This document shows, piece by piece, positions 11,701 through 29,734 of a DNA stretch of 64,000 nucleotides. Each line of letters begins with the position of its first letter. Positions within the stretch are counted from its first letter, which is position 1. The DNA is from Setaria digitata (taxonomy: Eukaryota; Nematoda; Chromadorea; Rhabditida; Setariidae). The stretch is from contig RCAB01000191.1 in NCBI GenBank assembly GCA_003640385.1, positions 1 through 64,000 on the forward strand, given 5' to 3'. A program made the translations under genes and the position numbers. The notes under the pieces are model-generated. The model was not told where the DNA came from, did no database searches, and was given only the letters and a program-made list of their open reading frames with translations.

Positions 11701-14700
11701 CATAAGAATCACTCTCTGCTATCTTTTATAATTGTCTGATTTGTTCATTAAAATGTGGAAGCTACAATAACTTTTATTTGTTAAAATCTTACCTAGTAAA
11801 TGACTGAATAAATGGTTAGGTGATTTTTTTTTACTAAGGGATGACATATCGTCTTTTTTCGTCTTTTCTGATTACACTTTCTGACTAGCTGCACAGAACG
11901 CAGCTAATTGTTGGACAGTCATTTACTCCTTTTCATAAGTGGTTATTTCAGATAACTGCTGGTAAGAATATGAGTAGCATGGAGCTTTGTGTTTTCGGTA
12001 AAAGATTGATGGAAAATAACATTACGGATGAACTAAAACGAATCATTTTGAAACATTGTTGGCAAAAAGTTGTGTGGGTTTTTACTGGAAGTAATATATT
12101 GTGAATCTCATTTTTACTCTATACTGCTTTAGCGAAATAATTCCGAAGAACTGAAGTCACTTTTCAATTTTTTTTTTTGGAAAGTATATATGCTTAATTT
12201 TCTTTCAGTCATCTAAGGAGTGTACGAGATTTTATTGATTGCTCTGTTGTGTGGATTAAATTTGCGGTACGGTATTTTAGCTTGAATGAGGTTGCTATTA
12301 TGCTAGAAACAGTTATAAAGCAGATTACGCCAGATAAGGTTTGTTTTGGGCCTTAAAATTTTTCTGTTTGAAGTAAGAAACTTCTTTTTGATTTTTAAAT
12401 TTTGAAGATTATTGCGAAAGAAATTTCGAGGCAAGAAAATTTGAAATTGAAAATTCTTTGATCTTTTGAATTTTTGTGAGCATTAAATTAAAGTAGGAGA
12501 AATACAGTGCTTTGTGTTTTTAATAAAAGGCTGATAGAACATGATGCTACAGAATCTTATGGACTATTAGACATATTTCGTTGTTTATCACTTTTTTTCG
12601 TCCTAAATTTAAAAGCGGACATATTTTTGTATTTTGAGTTGTTTTAAAGTTAAGCTTAGATATGAACAATTGGTTTATAAAGTCTAAAAAAAAAACAGAA
12701 AATTTTGCAGAAGTATGAAGCGTTCATGGAAGAACTGTTGTGTATCCTAGAAAATATTACACAAGGGACAGATAATATGATAGATTTATTTGGTTTGCAG
12801 CACTTCCGGACCCTAATTAATTTATTCCGTAGTACACAGCAGCGTGGAAATTGTGCTGTCACGCTCTTGTCTTCTTTTATATGCTCCAGCGAGCTTTCAT
12901 CAAGCGATGATTTTCAACTTGCAAATCAGGTTATTTTCAACTTGCAAGCCGGAATTGCATGGATTCACTTAATAGGAATTAATAAAGTTAATGAAGAAAG
13001 GCTTTTGCATTCTATGGCTTTTTATATTTTCAAAATTCTTTGCATTTAGTGGATTTCAGTCTCTCTTGTTCAATAGTTGAACAATTATTTTGATTTTGAG
13101 TACGCTGAATATTTATTTTGTCTTATATATATTGTTACCTGTAAAGTTTCTTCTCGACCAGTTAAAAAACTAATTGTTGACCTTCTTTCATTTTTTTTTT
13201 TTTAAATGAATATGTATATCTTGATGTTTTATAGATACTTGATATTTGCCAGATGCTTCATGATTCTTTAAATGCCCTTTCAACGGACGAAGAAAAGCAA
13301 GAAGCCACTTTCTACATTATCCGTTCTTTGGATCGATTCAGGCTAGAGACAGATCCAGAACGAGCCCTTGATTTCTACGTAGATGCACGTGCTAGTTTTT
13401 CGAATCTGGATGCCGTCATCGCTGTGTGTTTGTCTGATTTTCGATACAGTAAAATTCAATTTTAATTCGTTGATTTGCATGCGGTTATATTGCTTCCCTG
13501 TAGAAATTTATGATTATTTTTTTATATGAAGTTTTTGACAGTAAAATTTCCGTTCAGGGCTGAAAATTTAGTGTTTTTTGGTCCAAGTAATTTAATAAGT
13601 TTGGATTTTGGAGTTATTTATCGTCATTTCAAGAAGTCGAACTCTATAATTTGTCTATGGCTTAATTAATTTGATATATTTTAGCATTTAGCCACAAAAG
13701 TATGCGCCCTTGGTTTATATATAATTCGTCTCGGAAAGATTTCTCATACGGGTGAAACATTTTTACGAGCTTGTATAGCATATGCTTTCATTACAACAGC
13801 ATCATTATCCAATTCAGCAGCTAAAATAGAAATCTACATCCAAGCTGGGATGTTGAGTCTGGTCAGCAATTCACTTCCACAGGTTAATTTAAACGTTTTT
13901 CAGTGGGACTTTTGAAACTGATTGTTTAGACTTTAATAATTTTTGAATAATTATTGCAGTTATTAATTATTTGCAATTTTGTTGTTCCCTGCAAAATTCT
14001 ATTAGTCCAATATTTCTAATGTTTTTACTTCTTTCGTGTATTCTTCCGCCCTTCGTACAATTTTAAAGGTGTGCTGGGTAACTTTGAAAAATTACGTTAT
14101 TTTTGCAGGCAGATGCAATTTTGAAAAGTTCAGTCGAGGTGTTAGCGGCGGCACACGATCTCAAGGCATCAGCTTACCGTTCCGTCTGTTCCTCATTCCT
14201 TGCGTTTTTGGTATTGGTTCCAGATCCTCCGAACAAAATTCCCTTATATATATTTAATGCATTTTTGAATGCCATCGCTAGGTATGTAGTCTATAATTAC
14301 CATGAAAATTGTGCAAAATAATCTTCATTAATTTGTAACCCATGAGAAGAACTTGCCGTTTTTGTTGTTAAATGCTTCATTTGTCCAGCTTAAATGTTTC
14401 CTCAAGGTATCCGTGGCGAAACGAATCATTAGAACACGGGCATGTTTTATTGGATTGCATTTGTTACCTATCAATAATGAATCAGTCGGAATTACCTTAT
14501 CGTATAGTATATGGTGGCGTGCAATCGAATGACACTTTATATGGTGGTATCAAGGAATTCATAGAATCAATAGAGGAGAAGTGTGAAGTGGTGATGGGTC
14601 GTTTAGAAGATATTTACAAGCAGGACAGACATAAGTTAACCCAGTTAGCTATTGAAATCTTGGAATTAATCCTCAGTTTGGGAGATGTTGAAGTGGTAAG

Positions 14701-15001
14701 TGCTAACATCTGTTTAACTTTTCTTTCAGGTACCGTTTAGATCGCAAAGATTTGATTTTTTTTTTTTTAAGTCTCAGATTTTAAAGGCTTAGTAGCTCCC
14801 GGTTTTACTAAGTTAGTTTTTTAGTTGACTGCCCTGGTCGTTGAGCTTTACAACGATTGCATCTCAAACGCGGAATTTCGGAAACGACGAGAGCTGATTC
14901 TAAGGAAGATTCAACGGTTTGCAGGAAAAAACGCCGAAATAAAAGGATTGTATGAACAGCTGTGTAATTTGGAATATTCTGCTTATAACAAAAAAGGATG
15001 A
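8750..15001 (+). CDS. VPS35L: VPS35L (Retriever/Commander subunit), 16 exons
   Basis: VPS35L (C16orf62) is the large alpha-solenoid of Retriever in the Commander complex, which recycles cargo such as integrins from endosomes to the plasma membrane. Exons: 8750-8987, 9213-9352, 9499-9647, 9842-9980, 10080-10353, 10553-10773, 10905-10964, 11399-11590, 11952-12073, 12209-12338, 12711-12929, 13235-13423, 13685-13882, 14109-14281, 14407-14695, 14825-15001. All phases agree and the product is 969 residues, against about 963 in human. Diagnostic blocks include ARNRSWQTE near the N-terminus, FVLVTDVLDKFGQLVYDR, NPLVSCYARVYLCRV, MLHDSLNAL, FLRACIAYAFIT and QSNDTLYGG. Less certain points are the exact start, the AAG|GTCCAA donor at 9352 and the exon 12 donor at 13423. 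The 10965-11398 intron holds an assembly joint. Confidence 0.93.
10964..11213. repeat. Single-N joint with ~125-bp duplicated flanks (VPS35L intron)
   Basis: N at 11089. The copies at 10964-11088 and 11090-11213 differ by one base in an A run and one substitution. The left copy begins at the last base of VPS35L exon 7. Best explained as two overlapping contig ends left unmerged. Confidence 0.85.
12509..12560 (+). pseudogene. Partial copy of VPS35L exon 9 inside intron 10
   Basis: The intron sequence closely follows exon 9 (11984-12035), offset by 525 bp. It translates to LCVFNKRLIEHDATE where exon 9 gives LCVFGKRLMENNITD, so 10 of 15 residues match and the reading frame is preserved. An acceptor-like AATACAG lies immediately before it at about 12502-12508. 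Similarity fades after about 50 bp and the frame runs to a stop without an obvious donor. Either a decaying duplicated exon or an alternative exon. Confidence 0.55.
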
Positions 15002-15629
15002 AGGGGTTTACTAATATTTTAATTTTATATATTTATAAATTATTTTAAAATTATTGCTTAAATTGCTGTAATGTTGATTATCCTGTTGGTTGATCTGTGA
15101 CCATTTCACTTTATGTTGGCATTAGCTTCATATTTTCTGAGAGTAAACATAGCAAAGCCCATTATCTCTTTCTATTTCTTGTTTATTAGCCTTCATTCTT
15201 TTTCTTTTAACCTTTTAGATCAGAACTACAAGGATTTTTTTGTCATTAATCTCTTCTATCAAGTTGCATTTTTTTTTTTTTTTTCACTTATTATTTTGTT
15301 CAGTTGATGACTATGAGCTGTGATAAATTTTTTATTATTAAAAGTGTACTGTGCAATTTATACAAAAAGCAATCGTAGCGTAAATTTTGCAGATAATTGT
15401 CGGGTTTATCACAAGTTAACTTACTTTTTTCAAAACAATTTTAAGTAATTAAATGACCTATTTTTCACGATTATGATTTTTTTTACTAATTTTTGTGCTT
15501 CAACTAATATGAGAAGGTATTTTGATATTGCAGAAAAAGGGATTCGGATGAAAATGTAGTCAAACATCGAATATTATTAACGTTGGATTTCAGGTTACTC
15601 TTAGTAGTTTCGGAAATAAGCATTTCGAC
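15002..15629 (+). other. Spacer between VPS35L and the next gene
   Basis: About 0.63 kb with T tracts (for example 15270-15285). An acceptor TTGGATTTCAG ends at 15593, 36 bases before the next ATG, and another (ATATTGCAG) ends near 15534. Either could receive a spliced leader. The strand and spacing allow, but do not prove, an operon with VPS35L. Confidence 0.45.
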
Positions 15630-18182
15630 ATGGATGATTTTATACTTCCCGAAGAAATCGATGAAGAGAACACCGATAGTATAGATTTGGACTTTGATGG
15701 AAATGAATCAAACGTTCCAACTGGAGATGATCAGAAATTAGTACCGGAATCGGAGATTGAGCTTTCGGTTGTCCATTGCGCAGAAGCTATGAGTGAAACA
15801 TTACAAAAGTACGAGAAGGTAAAGAAACGCATTGCTGAATTGGATCATCTCGCGATGCAAGTAAGATATTTAAGATATTAGGCTAAAATATGTGTTAGTT
15901 TCAAAGCATTATGAATAAGGATGGAGTTCAGTTCTATAAGCCTTTCAAACTTCGGACAGTCAGTTACTCCAGAAACAAAATGAATAAAAGAGAACTAAGA
16001 AAAAATTTCTCGTACTGATGAAAGTTCTCTGATTTGTGGATCTCTTTAAAAAATAAAATTGGAAAATACAAATTTTCAAAAAATTTTTATTCCAGTTATC
16101 TTTTGGAGTACGTTTACAAGCCGAGATGGATAAATGTGCTACAGAGAGGAGGAATTTTCCATTACGCATTACACTGGAAGTACCATAATTTTTTTTTATT
16201 TACTACTAAAAAAATGGCTTACCACACTTCCAGCTTTATCTTTATATAGCTAAAGGAAGATTTTGCCTAAATCTGAAACATTTAATAGGATTTTAAGTCA
16301 CAGTAGAGGATGCTTAATTAAGGCTAATTGATAACAGCTAATTGATACACGTATAAGAAATACATTCAATATCACACACATATCCAAACTTAACATATGT
16401 ACGTAATCTTTTTTTTTTTGTAGTTGAATTAAAACGACATATAGCATTTCTCATTGATACGCATTATAACGCCTTGTTACTTTTTTTGGAAATATGAAAC
16501 GAATAATCAAAAATTAACTGCACAATTTTTTAAGCGGCAGAAATTGAATTCTGGTTCATCAGTACTAATAATTCGATTACAAAACAATTCACTATTTGAA
16601 ATGATTGATTGGCATTTAGCCCTGACTACTTCGCTTTACCAAACAGCAGCTAATGAGGAAAAAGGTCCATCTACTTTTTTTTCTTCCTATTTTTAGCAAA
16701 GTTCCTTAGAAATAAAGTATAGATTGTACTTTATTCTACTCTATCTAATATTCTATAGATTGTAGTGTTGGACACACCAGAAAGTTAAGGTGATGATAAT
16801 AAATCATGTAGTAATATCTTTTTTTTTCAGATAAAATATTCACGAAAGTAATACCAGTCGAACAGCTCTCACAACATTCTGAGTTCAGTTATGAAGTAAG
16901 TAATTTGAAATAAAATTTTAGATTTCAAATATCTATATATATATAAAGTGATCTTTTAGCATAGATTGTAGAGATTTGTTTTTGATCATGTAAGATTCAT
17001 ATATTATTTCACTGTAAAAGGCTTGCCATTATTTTCCAAATAACAATAATACTTAGAGATTTTCTAAATCAGTCGTTGTATTTATAATAAAGAATGATTT
17101 GGTTTCTTAAGATTTGCAAAGAATTTCCATTCCTTACACAGTAAAATGTTAAATATGAAATTTTATTGAAAGTTAACGTAAATAACAAAATTAGCTTTAG
17201 TAATACAATTCATTGCATTGCAGACATTTTGCACCACCAAATTACCTATATCACTCTTTTTTCGAGTGCACTTGTTTAAGTGTATTCATTTTTCCGAAAA
17301 CAGAGAACCTCGTGCTTTTCGGGTTGCTCTTGAACCGGTTTATTTAACTCATTGGGATACGGTTACAGTAGTTGCTACACCTGAAAACAGCACCAATAGG
17401 GCGGTTCTTTATGAACGAGTTGAAGAGGTTAGTTTATAATAATTGGATTTTCTGTTTCAAGTACATTTTTTTTTTACTTCATGAAAAAATTTGAAGTTGC
17501 AAAATTTCACAGTTGGAATAAGTTCAGGTTAGGAAAGGAAAAAAGAATTCTAATGTATTTAATATTACGCATGAGATTTTAGGAGCAAAAAATTACAGTA
17601 CCTGAAGCTTTGGTATATTTAATTTGTGACGAAGAAGAAACAGAAGAAGCGCTTCTCAAATGGATCATTAATACACCTAGTGAAGGATGCGAGAGTATAA
17701 ATTGTATAGTACTGGATGATGACAGTATTAGTTGGCCATTTGTAATTAAGGTCAAAAAACAAGGATTGAATTATGATGTTGTGCTAAGGATGAAGAATGC
17801 GAAGTTACGATGTAATTTAATTAATGAACTACAAATTAGGATTTTGGTAAATTTTTTCCCTTCAAATTTACATTGATATATCATCAGTATCTAGCTGACT
17901 AATTAACTAATTAATAGATTTTAAGTGACTGATTAAACTCCTCCTTTTGTGGAAATGTCTATTAGCAAACTTTAGTAGAAATTTGGTCGACTAAGATTTT
18001 GAATTTAAATCCAATGTATTGTGAGGAAAAAAAAAAATGTAACAAAAAAAAAAGAAGCATTACAGATTCGAATGCGATATATTTGGAAAGAGCTGAAGGA
18101 AAAGGAAGACTGCGAATTGCTTTTTGATAATAATTCACTATCTGACTGTTTCGCTTCTCTCATTGCTAAATATAGGCGTTGA
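15630..18182 (+). CDS. Unidentified protein, about 394 residues, seven exons
   Basis: I do not recognise this protein. Exons: 15630-15860, 16096-16179, 16445-16664, 16831-16895, 17224-17427, 17583-17846, 18066-18182; phases join into one frame ending in TGA. The N-terminal 45 residues are very acidic (MDDFILPEEIDEENTD), then a probable coiled coil (ETLQKYEKVKKRIAELDHLA), then a mixed alpha/beta C-terminal half with LEPVYLTHWDTVTVVATPE and DDDSISWPFVIKVKKQ, ending in a Lys/Glu-rich helix. There is no signal peptide or membrane segment. The exon 3 boundary is weak: a neighbouring frame from 16424 (ELKRHIAFLIDTHYNALLL) also looks protein-like, so exon 3 may be mis-bounded. In frame upstream sequence to 15594 is open, so the start could be slightly earlier. 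Confidence 0.65.
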
Positions 18183-19314
18183 TATGTTTGTAATTATTAC
18201 TGCATTGCTTGGTGCATGTTTTATGATTACCTCATTGATAAAGCTGATATTGGAAATATTTATAATGACTGTTTTTCTTCGTGTTGCGTAATGTCCCTTG
18301 CTAAGCATTTAGGCGCGATTTGCATATCAAAACAAAACAAACGAACATCATTCAACTTCTTATGGAAACTTATGCTGCACATAGCTCGCTTAATTTGGTC
18401 ACTAAATTGTTATTTAAAAATGCAGTCAAATTAAAATGGGATTTAATGATGGGGCAATAACAATTTGGCAAATAGACTTTATCAAATTGTAATAAGTGAT
18501 TCCGGACAGAATTTTCATTCATAGGCTCGTAATCTGGAGAAAGAAATTAAGTATCGGAATTTGAACTGGAATGAGAAAAGATAGGGAGAACTTCGGTGAC
18601 TACGGGGATATGCACAAAAATTACTAATTCTATATGGGAATGTGATAGTGTTATGGTGAGACCTGATGGCATCACAGTGGTAGTCATCGTGATATAAAGC
18701 ATATAACATCGTGATATATATGCTATGAGGCAGGGGGGGGGGGGTGTCGGAGATTTGGACGTGTTTCAGGCATTTGTTCATGACGTGTGGAGGATTACAA
18801 TAGTCATTACGATAGACGTAAGGGTGTTCAGCGTCCAGCCTAAATTTCGTTATATTTTCTCTGATTCAATTCCAGGTTTAACGATACTTATCATTGATCC
18901 GTGAGTGGTGACAGCGTGAAGAAAAATTGGCACTCTAGGCGTACTTCACGTTTCTGTTAGCAAGTATTTATACGTTTAGAGGCTGTCTTTACGTTCCTAT
19001 CATCGTAGTCTGCCAAAAGTGTAGCAAACCCAGTATATTTAACATAACAGTCGTATCGTACCGAAAAATTGAAATCAGTATATCAAGCGTTGCATAAATT
19101 TGAACTTAAATATGCTTTCATAATTCAGTTTCGGATTTGAAAGTCTCTGTGTAGTTTCCATAACGATGAAAAATTTGAATTCTGCTCCATTTTTTTTAGA
19201 CAAACTTGATTAAGAGGAGCATAAAATTTTATTGTCGACGAAATTAGTTACATCTCAGAGATATTTAGCATATAATCCAAACCGTGCTTCATTACAGGTG
19301 TGCTTCATTTAAAA
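18183..19314. other. Intergenic region before IMP3
   Basis: No supported gene. Holds a 12-G run at 18733-18744, remarkable in such AT-rich DNA, and two copies of CATCGTGATATA near 18686 and 18708. A minus-strand open stretch at 18515-18781 has no recognisable homology. The SL acceptor of IMP3 (ATTACAG) ends at 19297. Confidence 0.5.
18733..18744 (+). repeat. G12 homopolymer
   Basis: Twelve consecutive G in an AT-rich spacer. Could fold into a quadruplex or be miscounted in the assembly. Confidence 0.85.
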
Positions 19315-20507
19315 ATGGTGCGTAAATTGAAGTTCCATGAGAAAAAGTTGTTGAAAAAGGTTGATTTTATTTCATGGGAACTTGATAATAATATTCATGA
19401 AGCGAGAATTTTACGACGATATCACATTAAGAATCGTCATCATTATTCCTTATACAATACGTTGGCAGCTGATGTTAGTTTATACATATTATGCTATGGT
19501 TTTTGTTTCTAATAAATCAAAGAAAATGAAAAATTAAACATCTATTGGATTCTTTCATACTCTGTACTGCTATCATGGCGAAAATATATTTTACTACTGA
19601 GAGACAATATAATAATGATAATTTATTCCCACACATAGCTATTTTTCAGAAGAATTAAATAATTTCGTTTTCTAGAATAAGTGATATTAGGGGCCATCAT
19701 TAGGCTTTTATCTGTAGCATTACTGGACATTATTTTGTATAGCATTAGCAATTGAAATTGATTGTGAAGAAAGATTCGGTAACTTTGGATTTAGGTAATT
19801 AGTTTTCAATGACAGATAAGCTATAGCTGAGAAAACAGCTAAGTGTGATAAAGTACGAACGTGTAGCTCCATATTCACTTCAATTTTAAAGGATCTGGTC
19901 TACTACAAGTGATTTTTATTCCTGTTTCATTATAGATTCGAGAAATCGCGTTGAAATTAAAAGAATTACCATTGAATGACCCATTTCGTTTGAAATCTGT
20001 TCGAGAATTTTTGGAAAAATTGTATGCTATTGGCCTAATACCAACCGCTGACACCTTAGAACGTGCTAGCAGAGTTTCGGCTTCTTCATTTTGTAGGCGT
20101 CGATTACCGGTATTTATGATTTTATGCAACATGTGAGAAGTTATCTAACTCTATAAATATGTCGCCGAGGCATCATTACGCCCTTCTTTAAACCTTGAAA
20201 ATCTCAGTTTTATGCTAAATTTGTGTAGCAAACTGAATTCTTAAACATCGTAATTTCAACTTCCATGAATTCTCCTCATGTAATTTTATTGTAGGTTGTG
20301 ATGAAGCGTCTGGAAATGGCAGAAACTGTACGAAATGCGAGTGATCTTGTAGAACAGGGACACGTACGAGTGGGAGTAGAACTGGTAACTGACCCTGCAT
20401 TTCTGGTTACTAGAAATTTACAAGATTCTGTTACATGGACGAAAGATTCAAAAATCCGGAAGCATATTCTTAATTACAACAATGAACGCGATGATTTTTT
20501 ATTATGA
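19315..20507 (+). CDS. IMP3: U3 snoRNP protein IMP3, complete, three exons
   Basis: IMP3 is an S4-domain RNA-binding protein of the U3 snoRNP/SSU processome. It promotes pairing of U3 snoRNA with pre-rRNA for early 18S processing in the nucleolus. Exons: 19315-19473, 19936-20109, 20295-20507, all phase 0, giving 181 residues against about 184 in human. The start [18 protein letters not shown] matches the family start exactly in register. Later blocks are [45 protein letters not shown] and [10 protein letters not shown] at the C-terminus. An ATTACAG acceptor 17 nt upstream of ATG with no earlier exon needed suggests SL trans-splicing. The S4 motif spans roughly residues 110-160. Confidence 0.96.
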
Positions 20508-22279
20508 TATTTTACTGCTTTAATTTGACTCAAATCGAGTAGTAGATGTTTATCCTTCAATTTTTTAAATAGTTTTTCTAAAACGCCTTGATGGAAATGC
20601 AGTAAATCAATATAATGGTTATCAATTCATTAGGTAAATGTGATTGGAATTCGATTAATGCATGATACAATTAACTCCTCTGTGAGATATGAAGTTACAT
20701 CACTATCAAAATCATTTATGCGGTAAAATAATTAGCTGTTGTGTGGTATTGAATTTGTTGTATTATTTGCTCAATACTTCTATGAGATAAGTCACATCGC
20801 TATCCAAATCATTTAAATCATTTGTTTCTGTACAAATTGCTTTTAGTCTTTTTTTTTAGTAAGAAATTTGTTTGAGCTATTATCTGAACGGCAAATGTCG
20901 CTTCTGCATTGAGGACATTCTAGAATGTATTGTTTAAATTGCTATGAAAATTTTCCGTCAACCAAGGGCAGATTCTTTTTAACTTGGTTCTTTTAGTTAA
21001 AGCAGTTTTGTCCGTGCATAAAAAATCATTAAATATCCGAGTAAACATGTTGCATCGAGAAAAATCTACAAAGTTAATTTAGATAGAATGTTAGGTATTT
21101 CGTTGTCCTTAACTTGCAGTAATCAAGTCATTCCTATGTATGTTGTTGACTTTAGAAAGAAAATGGATTCTGGTAGAAATCATTTTAATGATTTTTCCTT
21201 TTCAAAATTATTAAAAATGATTTCGTCTGCAAAGAAAAAAAAGCTTTTCTGGACTCGATTTCATAGATATTTATGTAAGATATGTTTATTTTCTAGCAGA
21301 ATCGTTGATCTGAAATATTTCGATCGTTTTTGTTCATATTTGGTAGTTCTAGAAATGACACGAATCTTACCTCTCAATGCTGACTATAATTAATGTCTAA
21401 CTAATCAGCAAAAGTTACTGTTCGCTGGATGCTTGAAATGTTTGTGATTGTTGACTGCTCATAATAATTGTAATTATCATTAATCGGCAATCACATCCCT
21501 TACTATGTGATTACTGATTACTGATAAGAACCTCAAGTGAATTGCTAAAATTATTCAGTGCTCACAAGGTTAATTTTTGAACAAAACTGCGAAAACATTC
21601 TTTCCCTTTGAGAAGTTTACTTAAAAAATAAAAACGCTCAAAGTGGAATTTTAATATCAACAAAATCATTTTTCATTTTCTTCGTTCTCTTTTTTGTTAA
21701 TTCGAAATTTACTCAAATTTTTCGCCAGGTATATTATACAAAAAAAATTAATTTTCACGATGGGATTTCGATATTTTTTATGGCTTTCATTACCACACAA
21801 GAATTATTGCTCTGTCATTTTCACAAATTTTTCCATTCCTAATAGTCATTTCACTTCAGAAGCAACAAATTTAATTAAATTATGATGAAATTTTCACTGC
21901 AAATTTAATAACTGAATAGGCACAGTCATACTTTTAAATAAAACATAAAAGAAATATGGGTAAAAAAAGACTTCTTTAAAAAAACAAGAGTTTCATTTGA
22001 TAACTTTTTTAAGATTTCAAACATTAAATAATAAAATAAAGATTTCGTTATTGTTTTTTGCAATTACAGTGATGGAGAAACAGAAAAAAAAAGAAAAAAA
22101 AAAAAAAAAAAAAAAAAACGAGAATTGGTCATAATTAAAATAAAATGAAAGAATATAAATGAGAATGGCTCGTTTTCAATCATTCTCTCTGTTAAGCTCA
22201 CCATGCTATTCAATAAATTATTTTGTTCAGTTTTAACAAACAGAACAAAAAAGAAATTGAAGTGAGGAATTTCAAATTA
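20508..22279. other. Tail-to-tail intergenic region, IMP3 to the vWD gene
   Basis: About 1.8 kb of AT-rich DNA between two converging genes; nothing recognisable is encoded. It contains a 25-A run at 22094-22118. Confidence 0.6.
22094..22118 (+). repeat. A25 homopolymer
   Basis: One of the longest A/T runs in the window, 160 bp downstream of the vWD gene's stop on its 3' side. It is a T run in that gene's orientation. Confidence 0.9.
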
Positions 22280-28696
<6,417 letters not shown>

Positions 28697-29734
28697 ACAC
28701 AAAAGAATATATATATAAGGAACGTAAATGCTAAATAATAAAAGGCTAACTATTCCATCCGTTCATCATTTTCATTTCTTTTCTTTTTTTTTTAGTTTTT
28801 TTCTTTTTTTTTTTTTTTTTTTTTTTTTTCACTATATTAATCAATAGCAATGTGATAACAAATTCTTTTTGTCACTGATAACGCAAATGTAACGAATTAA
28901 TTCCACTTAATAAACTTCCAGAAATAAAAAAGAAAAAATAATTCTATTCACTTTTTATAAAAAAAAAAAAAAAAAGAAGAAAAGAAGCTTTTTTTCGTTC
29001 TTTTTCTTTCCCGTGTTGCAATGTTTTACAGTAAGCAAATGTTTCCGTATTTATCATTTATCATTTACAATTTATAAACTAAGTTTTTGTTGAAATATAA
29101 TCGAATTGCATAAAATATTTCGTTTATTTAATTCGAACAAAAAAAAAAGTAAACAAAGAAAAAGGCTTAACCTAAATAATTTATTATTTGATAAAATTTC
29201 AGAGTGATAAGCAATATTTCACTCTCAGTGATAAAAAATTTGGTGGTAGTTACTGAAAATAAAAATAAAATCTTAGTTCATTCCTCTTTTGAGATTTATT
29301 CTTTCTTTTTTTCGAACGAAGTTAGAAATTTTTAATTTAAAATAATATCTGAAAATAAGTGATAAGAGGGAAAATATTTTTTATTGTAAAATGACAGTAT
29401 TAAATCAAATTTATGTAATTTAAATTGATCTTCAACGAATTCTCGAAAAGTAGTATAATTATCATAACGATAAAATATAATAATATAATCGACAATAATG
29501 CGAGTAATTAGTTATAAATAATTAGGCCTTTGTCCTTCATAATCAGTAATTGCATAGGCAATGCAGTTCATTTTCCGTTATTTAAATTCAAATGCAAGAA
29601 GTTTTTCAATTCTTGTTTGATTTCCAAAAATTCACAAAACGCTATAGTGCTTATCACTATAGAATTATACTAAAATGCTTATCAATCGCCCTGCAACAGC
29701 TTATCATACATTCAACAATCATTTACTAATTGTT
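28697..29734. other. Spacer between the vWC/vWD gene and bbs-9
   Basis: About 1 kb of very AT-rich DNA upstream of the minus-strand vWC/vWD gene and downstream of bbs-9. It contains a T26 run (28804-28829) and an alternating TATA stretch (28708-28717) only about 12 nt from the ATG. No coding potential is seen. Confidence 0.55.
28804..28829 (+). repeat. T26 homopolymer
   Basis: Uninterrupted T run. Exact length in the genome is doubtful, as assemblers handle such runs poorly. Confidence 0.9.

Noticed and set aside
16454..16696. Treating the 80-codon frame at 16454 as a separate gene
   Set aside because: Its 3' part splices in phase to the next exon of the 15630-18182 gene, so it is one of that gene's exons.
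18515..18781. Minus-strand 88-codon frame with many His, Ser and Tyr
   Set aside because: Composition reflects repeated CATCGTGATATA words on the other strand and there is no homology or splice support.
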